Origin: Chitinophagales bacterium
GTDB lineage: Bacteria > Bacteroidota > Bacteroidia > Chitinophagales > BACL12
Assembly: GCA_014380545.1 (NCBI GenBank)
Contig: JACMJP010000342.1
Location: 1 to 22,649, forward strand
Direction: 5' to 3'
Length of the DNA stretch: 22,649 nucleotides
Made by a program: the position numbers and the translations under genes. Below are positions 14,601-22,047 of this stretch, in pieces. Position 1 is the first letter of the stretch. Every line of letters starts with the position of its first letter. A model generated the notes under the pieces. That model was not told the DNA's origin. It worked only from the letters and a program-made list of their open reading frames with translations, and did no database searches.

Positions 14601-15803
14601 TTATTCAACCTCCAGGGGCTGTATTTTTAATTTCGTGCTTTTCAATTTCATTATAAATTTCCTGATGTCCTCTGCCAGCAATTCGGGTTGTTCCATAGCA
14701 GCAAAGTGTCCACCTTCTGGCATTTTCGTCCATTGCTGAATGTTGAAAAATTTGTTGATGAAATCTTTCGGTGGCAAAAGGTCTATTTGAAATTCTGCAA
14801 CTGCAGTGGGAACTTCAGTTTTTGTTCCGGTCTTATCAAATGGATTAATCTTTTTTAATGGGTTAAACATGGTTTGCATCATGTCTTTCATAGCTTCATT
14901 GTAATGCCGGAATGAAGAATGGATAGTTTGCGTTACCCAGTAGATGGTTATATTAGTAAGCAACTCATCTTTTGTAAAACAACTTTCTATATCTCCATGA
15001 CAATCGCTCCAGTTATGAAATTTTTCCACGATCCATGCAGCCAACCCAACTGGCGAATCATTTAATCCGTAAGCCAGCGTCTGTGGTTTAGTGCTTTGAA
15101 TCATGTTATAAGCACCTTCTGTCATCTGCCACTTTGTAATGGCATCAAGATATTTTTTTTCTGTCTTATCTAATTTGTCCGGAGACATAGTAAGTATGTG
15201 GTGATAAGGAATATCGGTCAGATGAATACCCAACAATGATTCAGCATGATATAAGGCAATTTGTTCAGTAATGCCAGTTCCTAAGTCTCCACCATGTGCT
15301 ACAAATTTTTTATATCCTAACTCCTCTGTCATCAGGTTGTTAAACAATTTTGCAATTTGTTTAACATTCATTCCTGTCTCTGTTGGAATATCAGAAAACC
15401 CATGACCGGGAATAGAAGGGATTATTACGTCAAACGAAAAACCATTTTCATCTGCTTTTGTAAGCAAAGGAATAATTTTTAAAAACCGCACAAACGAATC
15501 AGGCCATCCATGTGTCAAAAGCAATGGTATTGAATTCTCTCCTTCACCTTTCTGATGAATATAATGCAGTCCGGCGCCATCAATTGTTGTTTTAAAATGA
15601 GGAAAAGAATTGAGATATTCTTCCTGCTTTTTCCAATCAAATGTATTTTGCCAATAGTCGCACAATTCTTTTAAGTAAGTCTTGTTTGTACCATACTCCC
15701 ATTTTGAATTTTCTATTTCATATGTCCACCGGGTGTTTGCGATTCTTGTCTTTAAATCATCAATAATTGTTTCCCCGATATTAATTTTAAAAGACTTTTT
15801 CAT
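14601..15803 (-). CDS. Epoxide hydrolase (EHN domain plus alpha/beta-hydrolase)
   Basis: The protein has 400 residues. An N-terminal EHN domain (about 3-110: FKINIGETIIDDLKTRIANTRW) precedes an alpha/beta-hydrolase core with the oxyanion motif HGWP (98-101), the nucleophile Asp173 in AHGGDLGTGI, PGHGFSD (132-138), Tyr301 in SSFRHYNEA as a candidate ring-opening acid, and the base His366 in GGHFAAMEQPELLAED. The stretch AYGLNDSPVGLAAWIVEKFHNW (244-265) is the family's cap signature. The enzyme should open epoxides to diols through a covalent ester on Asp173; the natural substrate is unknown and detoxification is plausible. It is cytoplasmic, with no signal peptide. It starts 27 nt after the VOC gene and is probably translated from the same mRNA. 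Confidence 0.92.
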   Translation of the reverse strand: MKKSFKINIGETIIDDLKTRIANTRWTYEIENSKWEYGTNKTYLKELCDYWQNTFDWKKQEEYLNSFPHFKTTIDGAGLHYIHQKGEGENSIPLLLTHGWPDSFVRFLKIIPLLTKADENGFSFDVIIPSIPGHGFSDIPTETGMNVKQIAKLFNNLMTEELGYKKFVAHGGDLGTGITEQIALYHAESLLGIHLTDIPYHHILTMSPDKLDKTEKKYLDAITKWQMTEGAYNMIQSTKPQTLAYGLNDSPVGLAAWIVEKFHNWSDCHGDIESCFTKDELLTNITIYWVTQTIHSSFRHYNEAMKDMMQTMFNPLKKINPFDKTGTKTEVPTAVAEFQIDLLPPKDFINKFFNIQQWTKMPEGGHFAAMEQPELLAEDIRKFIMKLKSTKLKIQPLEVE

Positions 15804-15830
15804 TTTAAATGGGTTTGATTTTTGAATTTT

Positions 15831-16298
15831 TTACTTTCCTTTTGCTTTTTCTTTCATTTCCATGGTAGGCTCCATAATACTTACACGGTTACCCTCCGTA
15901 TCAAAAAATGAAACATATATGCCGAAGCCGGGTATTTCCATAGGTTCGCCAATTACTTTGCCACCTGCTTTGACAACTTTGTTCATAGATTTTTTAATGC
16001 TATCCACTGAAATAACCACCGATGGGGACTGTGCCGGCATATCGTCATTTCTGGTATAAAAGCCACCATTGATCATACCCACTTTTTTTGGCCTTCCTTT
16101 TTTGTCAACATCGGCAGTGGTTGTTGCCAGCACATAGTTTCCCATATCCTTGCCCAGCATTTGCATTTGCCAGCCAAATGCTTTAGTATAAAATTTTGCC
16201 ATTCTTTTTCTATCCTCTGCGGGCATTTCAAAGTGTACTACAGGGTCTATTTTTTTTACGATAGGTTTTTCGGTGATTGTTTTTTTTGAAGCCTTCAT
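15831..16298 (-). CDS. VOC family protein (glyoxalase/bleomycin-resistance fold)
   Basis: The protein has 155 residues. After a Lys-rich N-terminus, the paired beta-alpha-beta-beta-beta units read DPVVHFEMPAEDRKRMAKFYTKAFGWQ (18-44) and, in the second half, VVISVDSIKKSMNKVVKAGGKV, IPGFGIYVSFFDTEGNRVSIMEP (about 122-144). His22 and Glu142 sit where VOC proteins place metal ligands. Members include glyoxalases, dioxygenases and drug-binding resistance proteins; which one this is cannot be told. It precedes the epoxide hydrolase gene, which suggests a joint role in handling reactive or foreign small molecules. Upstream lies a near-consensus -7 box with a GC palindrome (16377-16391). Confidence 0.85.
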   Translation of the reverse strand: MKASKKTITEKPIVKKIDPVVHFEMPAEDRKRMAKFYTKAFGWQMQMLGKDMGNYVLATTTADVDKKGRPKKVGMINGGFYTRNDDMPAQSPSVVISVDSIKKSMNKVVKAGGKVIGEPMEIPGFGIYVSFFDTEGNRVSIMEPTMEMKEKAKGK

Positions 16299-16376
16299 TT
16301 TATTTGTTTTTAAATTGTGAATAATTACTCTGTGCGGGTATGGTGGGAATTTATTTTGTAATTAAATTATTACCTG

Positions 16377-16391
16377 CAAAGATGGGCGCCC
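16377..16391 (-). promoter_or_regulatory. Near-consensus -7 box overlapping GGGCGCCC palindrome
   Basis: On the minus strand GGGCGCCC (16391-16384) runs directly into CATCTTTG (16384-16377), one base off TAnnTTTG, with TTTG 15 bp further upstream. It lies about 80 bp before the VOC start. An eight-base all-GC palindrome is conspicuous in this AT-rich spacer and could bind a repressor at the promoter. Confidence 0.35.
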
Positions 16392-16494
16392 TTAAACTAC
16401 AAAGTGTTACACAACTTTAGAAATATGTTATAGAATTCACATATGATTTTCTTATTTGTGATTGATGTTCATGCGACGTATTAAAGAAGTTTGT

Positions 16495-16634
16495 TTAAAG
16501 ATAATAAGCTTTAAGTTTCAGTGCTTTTTCATAAACGGATATTGCTTCTATTGTTCATCGAAGTGATCGTCAATAAAAAGTTTCGCCTGCACAACTCTTT
16601 TGTAAATATATATTTTGGGATAATATTTTTCCAT
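16495..16634 (-). pseudogene. AraC-type regulator N-terminus joined to a TPR-like tail (remnant)
   Basis: On the minus strand an ATG at 16634 opens 28 codons containing YIYKRVVQAKLFIDDHFDE, closely like the start of Bacteroidota AraC-family regulators (Y-R-R-I-V-x-A-K-x-F-I-D-x-H-F). It stops at a TAG (16550-16548). In the next frame the DNA reads IEAISVYEKALKLKAYYL then stop (16551-16495), a recognisable TPR helix. Restoring one base after GATGAA would join them as FDEAIEAISVYEKAL. The helix-turn-helix domains of an AraC protein are missing. The simplest reading is a deletion scar plus frameshift, lying between the GNAT and VOC genes, where an AraC regulator would be natural. Confidence 0.5.
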
Positions 16635-16661
16635 CTATTATTTTAATGCTGAAAGCTTCTG

Positions 16662-17186
16662 CTAAAATAATAATCTAAATCCATAAACAGGAAGTTCTTC
16701 CTGCATAAAATCAAGATCTTCTGATCTTTTAAAACCCAGTTCTTCATACATTTTCCAAGCTGTTTGCATAGCCATTGTTGTATGAATGATCATTTGAGAA
16801 ATCTTTTTGTCTTTAGCTTTTGTGATGCAGGCATTTGTCAAAAGCTTGCCAATACCTTTTCCTCTTGTTAAAGGATCTACAGCAAGTAACCGGAAGCCGC
16901 AGGCATTTTGTTCTCTGGTAGCTGTTCCGCCGGAACCGTAATACTGCATATCACTAAAATAAATTACGGCTCCTGCCATTTTATCATTAGAAGAAACTCC
17001 AACTAAAAGTTCTGTTTCCGGTTTCATTGTTAGCTCACCGATATTAGCAAGCATTTTATAATAATTTGGTTGTTCAGTTGGTTTTGGAAAACCTTCCAGT
17101 TGCGAATAAACTTTCACCATTAATTTTCCAATTTCCTCAAATTCGGAGGGAAATGCATTTCTTACTTTATATTCCTGCTGATCCAT
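16662..17186 (-). CDS. GNAT family N-acetyltransferase
   Basis: From the ATG at 17186 the protein has 174 residues. Motif A, LLAVDPLTRGKGIGKLLTNA (100-119), carries the acetyl-CoA pyrophosphate loop R108-G-K-G-I-G113. It is followed by MIIHTT and by motif B (AWKMYEELGFKRSEDLDF, 143-160). The N-terminal arm YKVRNAFPSEFEEIGKLMVKVY is usual for GNATs. Substrate is not predictable; the YGFRLLF end is not diagnostic. An earlier in-frame start at 17213 adds nine residues and is less likely because it crowds the preceding gene's stop at 17227. The gene is the last of a tight leftward operon. Confidence 0.85.
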   Translation of the reverse strand: MDQQEYKVRNAFPSEFEEIGKLMVKVYSQLEGFPKPTEQPNYYKMLANIGELTMKPETELLVGVSSNDKMAGAVIYFSDMQYYGSGGTATREQNACGFRLLAVDPLTRGKGIGKLLTNACITKAKDKKISQMIIHTTMAMQTAWKMYEELGFKRSEDLDFMQEELPVYGFRLLF

Positions 17187-17226
17187 AATTTTTATTCTAT
17201 TCTTATTTTGCATTTTCCGGCAGAGC

Positions 17227-17886
17227 CTAATTATTTGTTTGGTGTATGCTAATGTTTTTCATTTGTTCATTTGCTAATATCAGGATTGTCTTAAAGTCAG
17301 AATTGTTTTCAATTTCTTTGATTGTTTTTGGAACAGGAGGGTTTTCAATATGTTTAATAAGATTAAATTGAAACCACTGGGTGTCATGCCAGTTGCCAAA
17401 TTTATAACCAACTTTTTTAAAGATGCCGATTTCCTCAAACCCTAATGCTTTATGAAACCTCACACTCTTTTCATTGGGTAAGCCAATGCCTGCATAAACA
17501 TTAAAGTAACCCTGTAATCTTAAAATAGAAAAAAGTGTTTCATATAAAATGCGGGCAATTCCTTTGCGATGAACTTCCGGAGATAAATAAACAGTTGATT
17601 CAGGCGACCATTGATAAGCTGTTCTGTATCTGTGTTTGCCTGCATAAGCATAGCCAATTATTTTATTACCCTGCGAACAAACTAACCAGGGATATTCAGC
17701 AGTAATTGTTTTTATTCTTTGTAAATATTCCTCTACTGATGGGGCATCATATTCAAAAGAAATAATTGTATTGAGTACATAGGGTTTATAAATTTCCAGG
17801 ACTTCGCTTACATCACTTTCAGTAATTAGCCGGATCGTAAATATATTTTCTGTATGAATTAATTCTTTACTATAGTCAGTCATCAT
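17227..17886 (-). CDS. PAT-like GNAT acetyltransferase (phosphinothricin/methionine-sulfone acetyltransferase type)
   Basis: The protein has 219 residues. It follows the PAT/YncA pattern closely: IRLITESDVSEVLEIYKPYV (18-37), ISFEYDAPSVEEY (42-54), IIGYAYAGKHRYRTAYQWSPESTVYL (76-101), the acetyl-CoA loop VHRKGIARILYETL (105-118), GYFNVYAGIGLPNEKSVRFHKALGF (126-150), and VGYKFGNWHDTQWFQ (159-173). Known members acetylate glutamate-analogue herbicides or methionine sulfoxide/sulfone; natural substrates in soil and water bacteria are mostly unknown. The protein has about 40 extra C-terminal residues (ENPPVPKTIKEIENNSDF...) compared with usual PATs, likely helical, of unknown role. It starts 9 nt after the methyltransferase stop, so translation is probably coupled. 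Confidence 0.9.
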   Translation of the reverse strand: MMTDYSKELIHTENIFTIRLITESDVSEVLEIYKPYVLNTIISFEYDAPSVEEYLQRIKTITAEYPWLVCSQGNKIIGYAYAGKHRYRTAYQWSPESTVYLSPEVHRKGIARILYETLFSILRLQGYFNVYAGIGLPNEKSVRFHKALGFEEIGIFKKVGYKFGNWHDTQWFQFNLIKHIENPPVPKTIKEIENNSDFKTILILANEQMKNISIHQTNN

Positions 17887-17895
17887 TTCTTAGTG

Positions 17896-18738
17896 CTATA
17901 TTTTTTCACCTTCAAAAAATGCCATAGGAACTGTGAATGTTAATCCATTATTTTCATTTGCATACGAATTTAAGTTTTGTTCCAGAGCAGAAAATATTTC
18001 TTCTAATGATTCTTTCGGAAAAATATTCAGCCAGCTTGTTATCCAGCCAAGTTTTACGAAGTAATGATTTAAAAAAACACTCCCATCTAAAAATTTCATT
18101 TCAAAACTTTCTTCGTAATACCTGCAAAATTTGAAACCGTTATCAGTATATAATTTTGAAACACTTTCAACTGTGCCCCGGTGTTCTTCTTCTTTTTTAA
18201 GTGCGACTACCAGATCATCTTTTTTCAATTGTTTAAGTGTTGTATAAAAGATATTGTAAAATTCTTTCCAGTGTCCGCATAGGTTTGTTGTTAATGCAAG
18301 TTTGCCTTTGGATTTTAGTACACGATTACATTCTTTAAAAACAATTTGTGGGTTATCAAAATTGTTGATGCCTAAATTAGAAACGATAAGGTCAATAGAA
18401 TTATCATCAAAAGGAATTTGTTCTGCAGAACTTTCTATTATTTCAACATTAGAAAGTCCATAGTTTTTTATTTTTTGCTTTGCCCGTTTGTTAGCATTTA
18501 TCCAGGGATCAAGCCCGTAGAGTTTACAGGAGTTTCCCAATCGCCCTGCAAGCTCCATTAATGGAAAACCTGCACCTGAACCAATATCAATAACTGTAAG
18601 GTTGGGTTTTAATTCTAAATGTTTAAATAATAAAAGCCCGAATGATGCACTCCACAAAGAAAGCTCATCAAAAGTGCTGATGAACTCTTCGCTGTCGTTA
18701 AAAGTATAAGATAAATATTCGGTCATATTATTTATCAC
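17896..18738 (-). CDS. Class I SAM-dependent methyltransferase
   Basis: The protein has 280 residues. The Rossmann-type SAM site is visible: motif I VIDIGSGAGFPLMELA (49-64), Asp77 in YGLDPW after strand beta2, ESSAEQIPFDDNSIDLIVSNLGINNF (102-127), and a following RVLKSKGKLALTTNL strand. It resembles UbiE/Methyltransf_11-type enzymes acting on small molecules; the ~120 residue C-terminal part is helical and would set the substrate. The frame may begin at GTG (18738), overlapping the esterase stop by GTGA, or at ATG (18726, MTEYLSY). The overlap favours coupling with the esterase gene. The next gene follows 9 nt after its stop. Confidence 0.87.
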   Translation of the reverse strand: MINNMTEYLSYTFNDSEEFISTFDELSLWSASFGLLLFKHLELKPNLTVIDIGSGAGFPLMELAGRLGNSCKLYGLDPWINANKRAKQKIKNYGLSNVEIIESSAEQIPFDDNSIDLIVSNLGINNFDNPQIVFKECNRVLKSKGKLALTTNLCGHWKEFYNIFYTTLKQLKKDDLVVALKKEEEHRGTVESVSKLYTDNGFKFCRYYEESFEMKFLDGSVFLNHYFVKLGWITSWLNIFPKESLEEIFSALEQNLNSYANENNGLTFTVPMAFFEGEKI

Positions 18739-19586
18739 TCTGTGTCTGCCGCATACAATATTCTAAATGCATTAAAAACAGCCTGGTGCGAAATTGTTGC
18801 ATGGTTCTCATCGGGTAAATAATCAAAATATATATGTACACTTTCATTTTTTGTATAGGTTATTTTTTCTGCTAATAAATTTGCATCCACTTCCATTACA
18901 TGAGGTATGGTAGTTGGCGCAAGTCCTTCTTTGCCTACGCCAAGGTAAATATCTGTTTTCTGTGAAAAATTTTCCTGTAATATATCCGGTGCCTCATTTA
19001 ACAATGAGCCATTGTCCCACCATAAACTGGGGCTGATAATTATATATTTATTAAAGAGCTTTGGTTTTTTAAACAATATCTCAGTTGCTAAAAGCCCTCC
19101 CAGAGATTGACCAATAATTGTTTTTGAATTATTTGTTTTATACTTTTTTTCTACAAAGGGTTGTAATTCTTTTTCAATAAATGCTATAAATTTATCTGAA
19201 TGCCCGGTTGTGGGATAATTTATTTTATCTTCTTCAACTGTTGTGGGATAAGTGAAATCTCTTCTTCTGTCCACATTGGCAATACCCACTACAATTGATT
19301 TTGGAACACGGTTGATCCAGGAAAAATTATTAAACTGAACAAGCCCCACTACATGAATAAAATCTTCATCGGCAGAACCATCCAATAAATATATTACAGG
19401 ATATTTCGTTGTATCATTCTTGTTGTAGCCCTCAGGAAGATATATATTTAAAATTCTTTTTTCTCCTAATTGAGTTGATTGAATTTCTTCAATAACACCA
19501 AGTACAAATGGCTTACTGTTATCTGTTTGACCAAAAACGGATGTAGAAAAAAAAGTGAGTATTAAAATTATTGTTCCTATGCGCAT
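18735..19586 (-). CDS. Secreted esterase of the alpha/beta-hydrolase putative-esterase family
   Basis: The protein has 283 residues. A signal peptide (1-19, MRIGTIILILTFFSTSVFG) leads into an esterase D/IroE-like domain: ILNIYLPEGYNKND, YPVIYLLDGSADEDF (62-76), IVVGIANVDRRRDFTYP (98-114), the nucleophile elbow IIGQSLGGLLA (157-167) with Ser161, ISPSLWWDN (184-192) typical of the family, and the base in DENHATISHQ (His262). A periplasmic location is likely. Relatives hydrolyse acyl esters, including siderophore and carbohydrate esters; the substrate here is unknown. It is the first gene of a four-gene leftward operon, with the methyltransferase overlapping its stop. No consensus promoter was seen upstream. 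Confidence 0.87.
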   Translation of the reverse strand: MRIGTIILILTFFSTSVFGQTDNSKPFVLGVIEEIQSTQLGEKRILNIYLPEGYNKNDTTKYPVIYLLDGSADEDFIHVVGLVQFNNFSWINRVPKSIVVGIANVDRRRDFTYPTTVEEDKINYPTTGHSDKFIAFIEKELQPFVEKKYKTNNSKTIIGQSLGGLLATEILFKKPKLFNKYIIISPSLWWDNGSLLNEAPDILQENFSQKTDIYLGVGKEGLAPTTIPHVMEVDANLLAEKITYTKNESVHIYFDYLPDENHATISHQAVFNAFRILYAADTE

Positions 19587-19684
19587 TATTTTGTATTGGC
19601 TTAAAATTCATATGATACCTCTTCTTAACCCATTTATATAGGTTAATATTTAAACTCCTGTATAATTAAATAAAGGCTTGATGT

Positions 19685-20317
19685 TTATTCACCAAGGGCG
19701 GTACGGATCTTTTCAAGATCGAGTTTAGCTGCAAAGGCAAGTTCATCCTGTTCTGAAGCAAAACCGTTTGCATGAATGGTTATCAATGTTTGGCTTAATG
19801 GAATTTGTATCTCTGTTGACCTGATCTTTTTACCTGCACTGCCATCACCATAATAGTCCTCCATCTCACTCTTCAAAATGACCCTGTTAGTGCCCACTCT
19901 CACACTCTTATACTCAGGGCCCAGCATAGCAGGATTAGTAAGGTACATGCTCATGCTGCTGAGCAGGGGCGAATTGGCCAGTATCTGAACCTCCGCATCA
20001 TTCTCTTTATTTGTTGCATGATGGTATGTTTTGGTTATCTGCATACCGCCGCCCATCATGCCCATAGCTGCGGAATTAATGTCGCCTTTTCCATCTGATT
20101 TAAGTCCGTTAATATCGTCAGGCATGGATGCAGCAATTTGCGCCCCTATAAGCATATTAATGTCATTAATGGCATCCTGCAAACTAAGCTGTGCCTGTTT
20201 ATATTCCTTTTTTACCAGGAAATCCTGTGCTTCTTTTATAAAGGTGTCTGCCTGGCTTTGTCCTGATGCACTTAGTGCGGTCAAAAGAACAAATAAGAGA
20301 ATAGCATTTGGTTTCAT
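19685..20317 (-). CDS. Secreted protein of unknown function, unusually GC-rich
   Basis: The protein has 210 residues. A signal peptide (MKPNAILLFVLLTALSASG) is followed by a helical stretch like a TPR helix pair (FIKEAQDFLVKKEYKQAQLSLQDAINDIN, 26-54), a Gly/Met-rich hinge (AAMGMMGGGMQI, 84-95) and a beta-rich C-terminal half (ITKTYHHAT, AEVQILANSPLLSSMSMYL, YKSVRVGTNRVILKSEMEDYYG, TEIQIPLSQTLITIHANG) ending in an acidic helix (ELAFAAKLDLEKIRTALGE). The family is one I recall only as a Bacteroidota conserved hypothetical. Codon use is markedly richer in G+C than its neighbours. It has its own -7 box (20353-20360), so it is likely a separate transcription unit. Confidence 0.8.
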   Translation of the reverse strand: MKPNAILLFVLLTALSASGQSQADTFIKEAQDFLVKKEYKQAQLSLQDAINDINMLIGAQIAASMPDDINGLKSDGKGDINSAAMGMMGGGMQITKTYHHATNKENDAEVQILANSPLLSSMSMYLTNPAMLGPEYKSVRVGTNRVILKSEMEDYYGDGSAGKKIRSTEIQIPLSQTLITIHANGFASEQDELAFAAKLDLEKIRTALGE

Positions 20318-20352
20318 ATGATCTGTGGTTTTTGTTTAAGTAAATTATTTTC

Positions 20353-20360
20353 CAAATTTA
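20353..20360 (-). promoter_or_regulatory. Bacteroidota -7 box for the GC-rich secreted-protein gene
   Basis: On the minus strand TAAATTTG matches TAnnTTTG, 35 bp before the ATG at 20317. No -33 TTG is evident. Confidence 0.45.
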
Positions 20361-20416
20361 AAGAATGACATTTCGAAGTTATAGGAAAATGCATTAATGA
20401 AATAATTTTTAAAGGA

Positions 20417-20575
20417 TTATTTTGTCTTAAATGATTTGATGATAAAAAATGTAAGCGGAACGAAAATTAGCCCAAGTGCCAATTGTAAAAACCAAAGCCC
20501 TTCTGATTTTCCGGTTGCTGTCTGTAAAGTCTTAAATACCATTAATGAAAACACAAGGACAATAGTAAATTTCAA
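20417..20575 (-). CDS. Small two-helix membrane protein, possible pseudogene (start uncertain)
   Basis: A minus-strand frame ends at TAA (20417-20419) and reads FLKFTIVLVFSLMVFKTLQ, a linker TATGKSEG, then LWFLQLALGLIFVPLTFFII and SFKTK: two clear membrane helices. The first available start is TTG (20575), inside a TATTTTTG string; the same frame extends upstream (KTIYNSNKTDKIF) to a TGA with no ATG, so an original start may be lost. A -7 box TAACTTTG (20657-20664) lies upstream. The overlapping rightward frame here reads as low-complexity chance sequence and was rejected. Short length and missing ATG make this a decayed or mis-started gene; no family is recognised. Confidence 0.42.
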   Translation of the reverse strand: MKFTIVLVFSLMVFKTLQTATGKSEGLWFLQLALGLIFVPLTFFIIKSFKTK

Positions 20576-20656
20576 AAATATCTTATCAGTCTTGTTGCTA
20601 TTGTATATTGTCTTTCAGTATTGGAAGCTGTTATACTTTCGGGGTACACTAATGGT

Positions 20657-20664
20657 CAAAGTTA
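20657..20664 (-). promoter_or_regulatory. Bacteroidota -7 box upstream of the small membrane frame
   Basis: On the minus strand TAACTTTG matches TAnnTTTG, about 80 bp before the TTG at 20575 and after the outer-membrane pseudogene's stop at 20717. It supports transcription of the small frame. Confidence 0.4.
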
Positions 20665-20716
20665 TGTATAGCTTAAAGATTCACCTGTGTAACAGATTAT
20701 TTGTTTACAGATAAAT

Positions 20717-21969
20717 TCAAAAAACAAATCCAAGTGTAAAATAAAGAGAGGATATTCTATAAGGAGAACCATGAACGGTGGTTGAGTTACTCCATTCGTT
20801 ACTTATACTTAAGGCAATATGACCAAACAGTGTAAATCCTCCACCTATACCATAACCAATTTCATAAGGACTTAAATTGTCAAATGGTTTTTCAGTTTGA
20901 AGTTCTCCTGTTAATCCACTGCTGTAGTATGCCTGATAAGTATGTAATTGTTCCGATTTGAATGCATAACCATTGGTAAAACCTGCATATATAAAAGGCT
21001 TTATTTTTAAATATTCATGTTGATAGCGGATAGCATTTAAAAGCTTTGCATAAGCGAAACTGAATTCGTATTCGTGATGCATTGTAAAACCCGCACCCTG
21101 CTCATCATATATTGAACTAACCTGTAATTCTTTATATAAAAGTTGACTGTAAAGCGACCAGTGTTTTCTGCTTTTTGGAAATAATATATTTAATGAAATG
21201 CCGGCGGTAATATTTGTTGAGGTTGTAAAATCTGCTTCCGAAATATTATATTCTTCAATTTCCGTTATTGTTAAATTACTTCTTGTAAATCCAATAAATA
21301 TATCCGGCTCAAATGTAATACGTTCAATGTCGGCTAAAAAAGAATTATGATAAGCTTTGCATAAATTATATTCTTTAATAAAATTTTGCAACGGGCTTGC
21401 TTTGTATGTTAATTTATTTGCTTTCATTCCTGAAGAACAATCATTTGTATAAGAGCCTAATTGCAGCAAATATGTGGATTCGGTTGCTTTCATTTTGCCA
21501 CTTTCCAGATCCAGAAAAAATGCATTAAGAATTAGCTCATCAATACTGTCAGATTTTTTAATATAGAAATGGTCGGTAGCGTAATCGTCAATATAGTAAT
21601 AAAGGCTTAGCCCTGCGCTTGATTTTACAAGAGCTTTCATAAAAACCGTGTCATAGATAATATTCAAATCTATATTATGTAAGATCTTTTACCTCAATGC
21701 TTTTTTTATTAACCGATACAAAATAACTTTCATAAATATTTTGATTTACTGAAAACTCTTTAACATGTTTTGTTGTGTATTCTATTGGTTGTGTATTTGT
21801 ATTTTGCATAAATTGAATTTTTTCAGGACTTCTTTCCCAATCATCATCTCTTATATAACCTTTCAAAGTATCCTTATTAGTTAATACAATATATCCAGGT
21901 TTGAAATTTTGTGCAAACGTAAATTTTGTGAGGAATAAAAAATAAAATTATTGCAGAAAGGCTTTTCAT
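20717..21969 (-). pseudogene. Outer-membrane beta-barrel protein interrupted by two frameshifts
   Basis: Three minus-strand frames read as one protein. Frame 1 starts at ATG 21969 (MKSLSAIILFF, a signal peptide). Frame 2 (about 21947-21675) gives LTKFTFAQNFKPGYIVLTNK, DTLKGYIRDDDWERSPEKIQF and VNQNIYESYFVSV, typical of the N-terminal domain of a Bacteroidota outer-membrane family. Frame 3 (about 21688-20717) gives DTVFMKALVKSSAGLSLYYYIDD and a barrel ending SSLYFTLGFVF, a proper outer-membrane C-terminal strand. One extra base is needed at each junction: in a T6 run (21937-21942) and near an A4 run (21687-21690). Homopolymer positions make sequencing error a real alternative to true decay. 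The family's function is not known to me. A -7 box lies at 21992-21999. Confidence 0.75.
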
Positions 21970-21991
21970 AATATTTCCATAACAGGAGGTG

Positions 21992-21999
21992 CAAAAATA
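21992..21999 (-). promoter_or_regulatory. Bacteroidota -7 box for the broken outer-membrane gene
   Basis: On the minus strand TATTTTTG matches TAnnTTTG, 22 bp before the ATG at 21969. An intact promoter suggests recent damage or that the frameshifts are artefacts. Confidence 0.5.
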
Positions 22000-22047
22000 C
22001 CTTAAATAAATTGGGTTCTTTTTAATTTAGCTTTCCCTTCAAATTAT

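Noticed and set aside
19625..19646. TTAACC/GGTTAA inverted repeat before the esterase gene
   Set aside because: Only six AT-rich pairs with a 10-base loop; similar pairs arise by chance in this composition, though the TTAACC core recalls 543-579.
20436..20714. 92-residue rightward ORF
   Set aside because: Composition looks random, and the opposite strand in the same place carries a more protein-like two-helix membrane frame with a promoter box.
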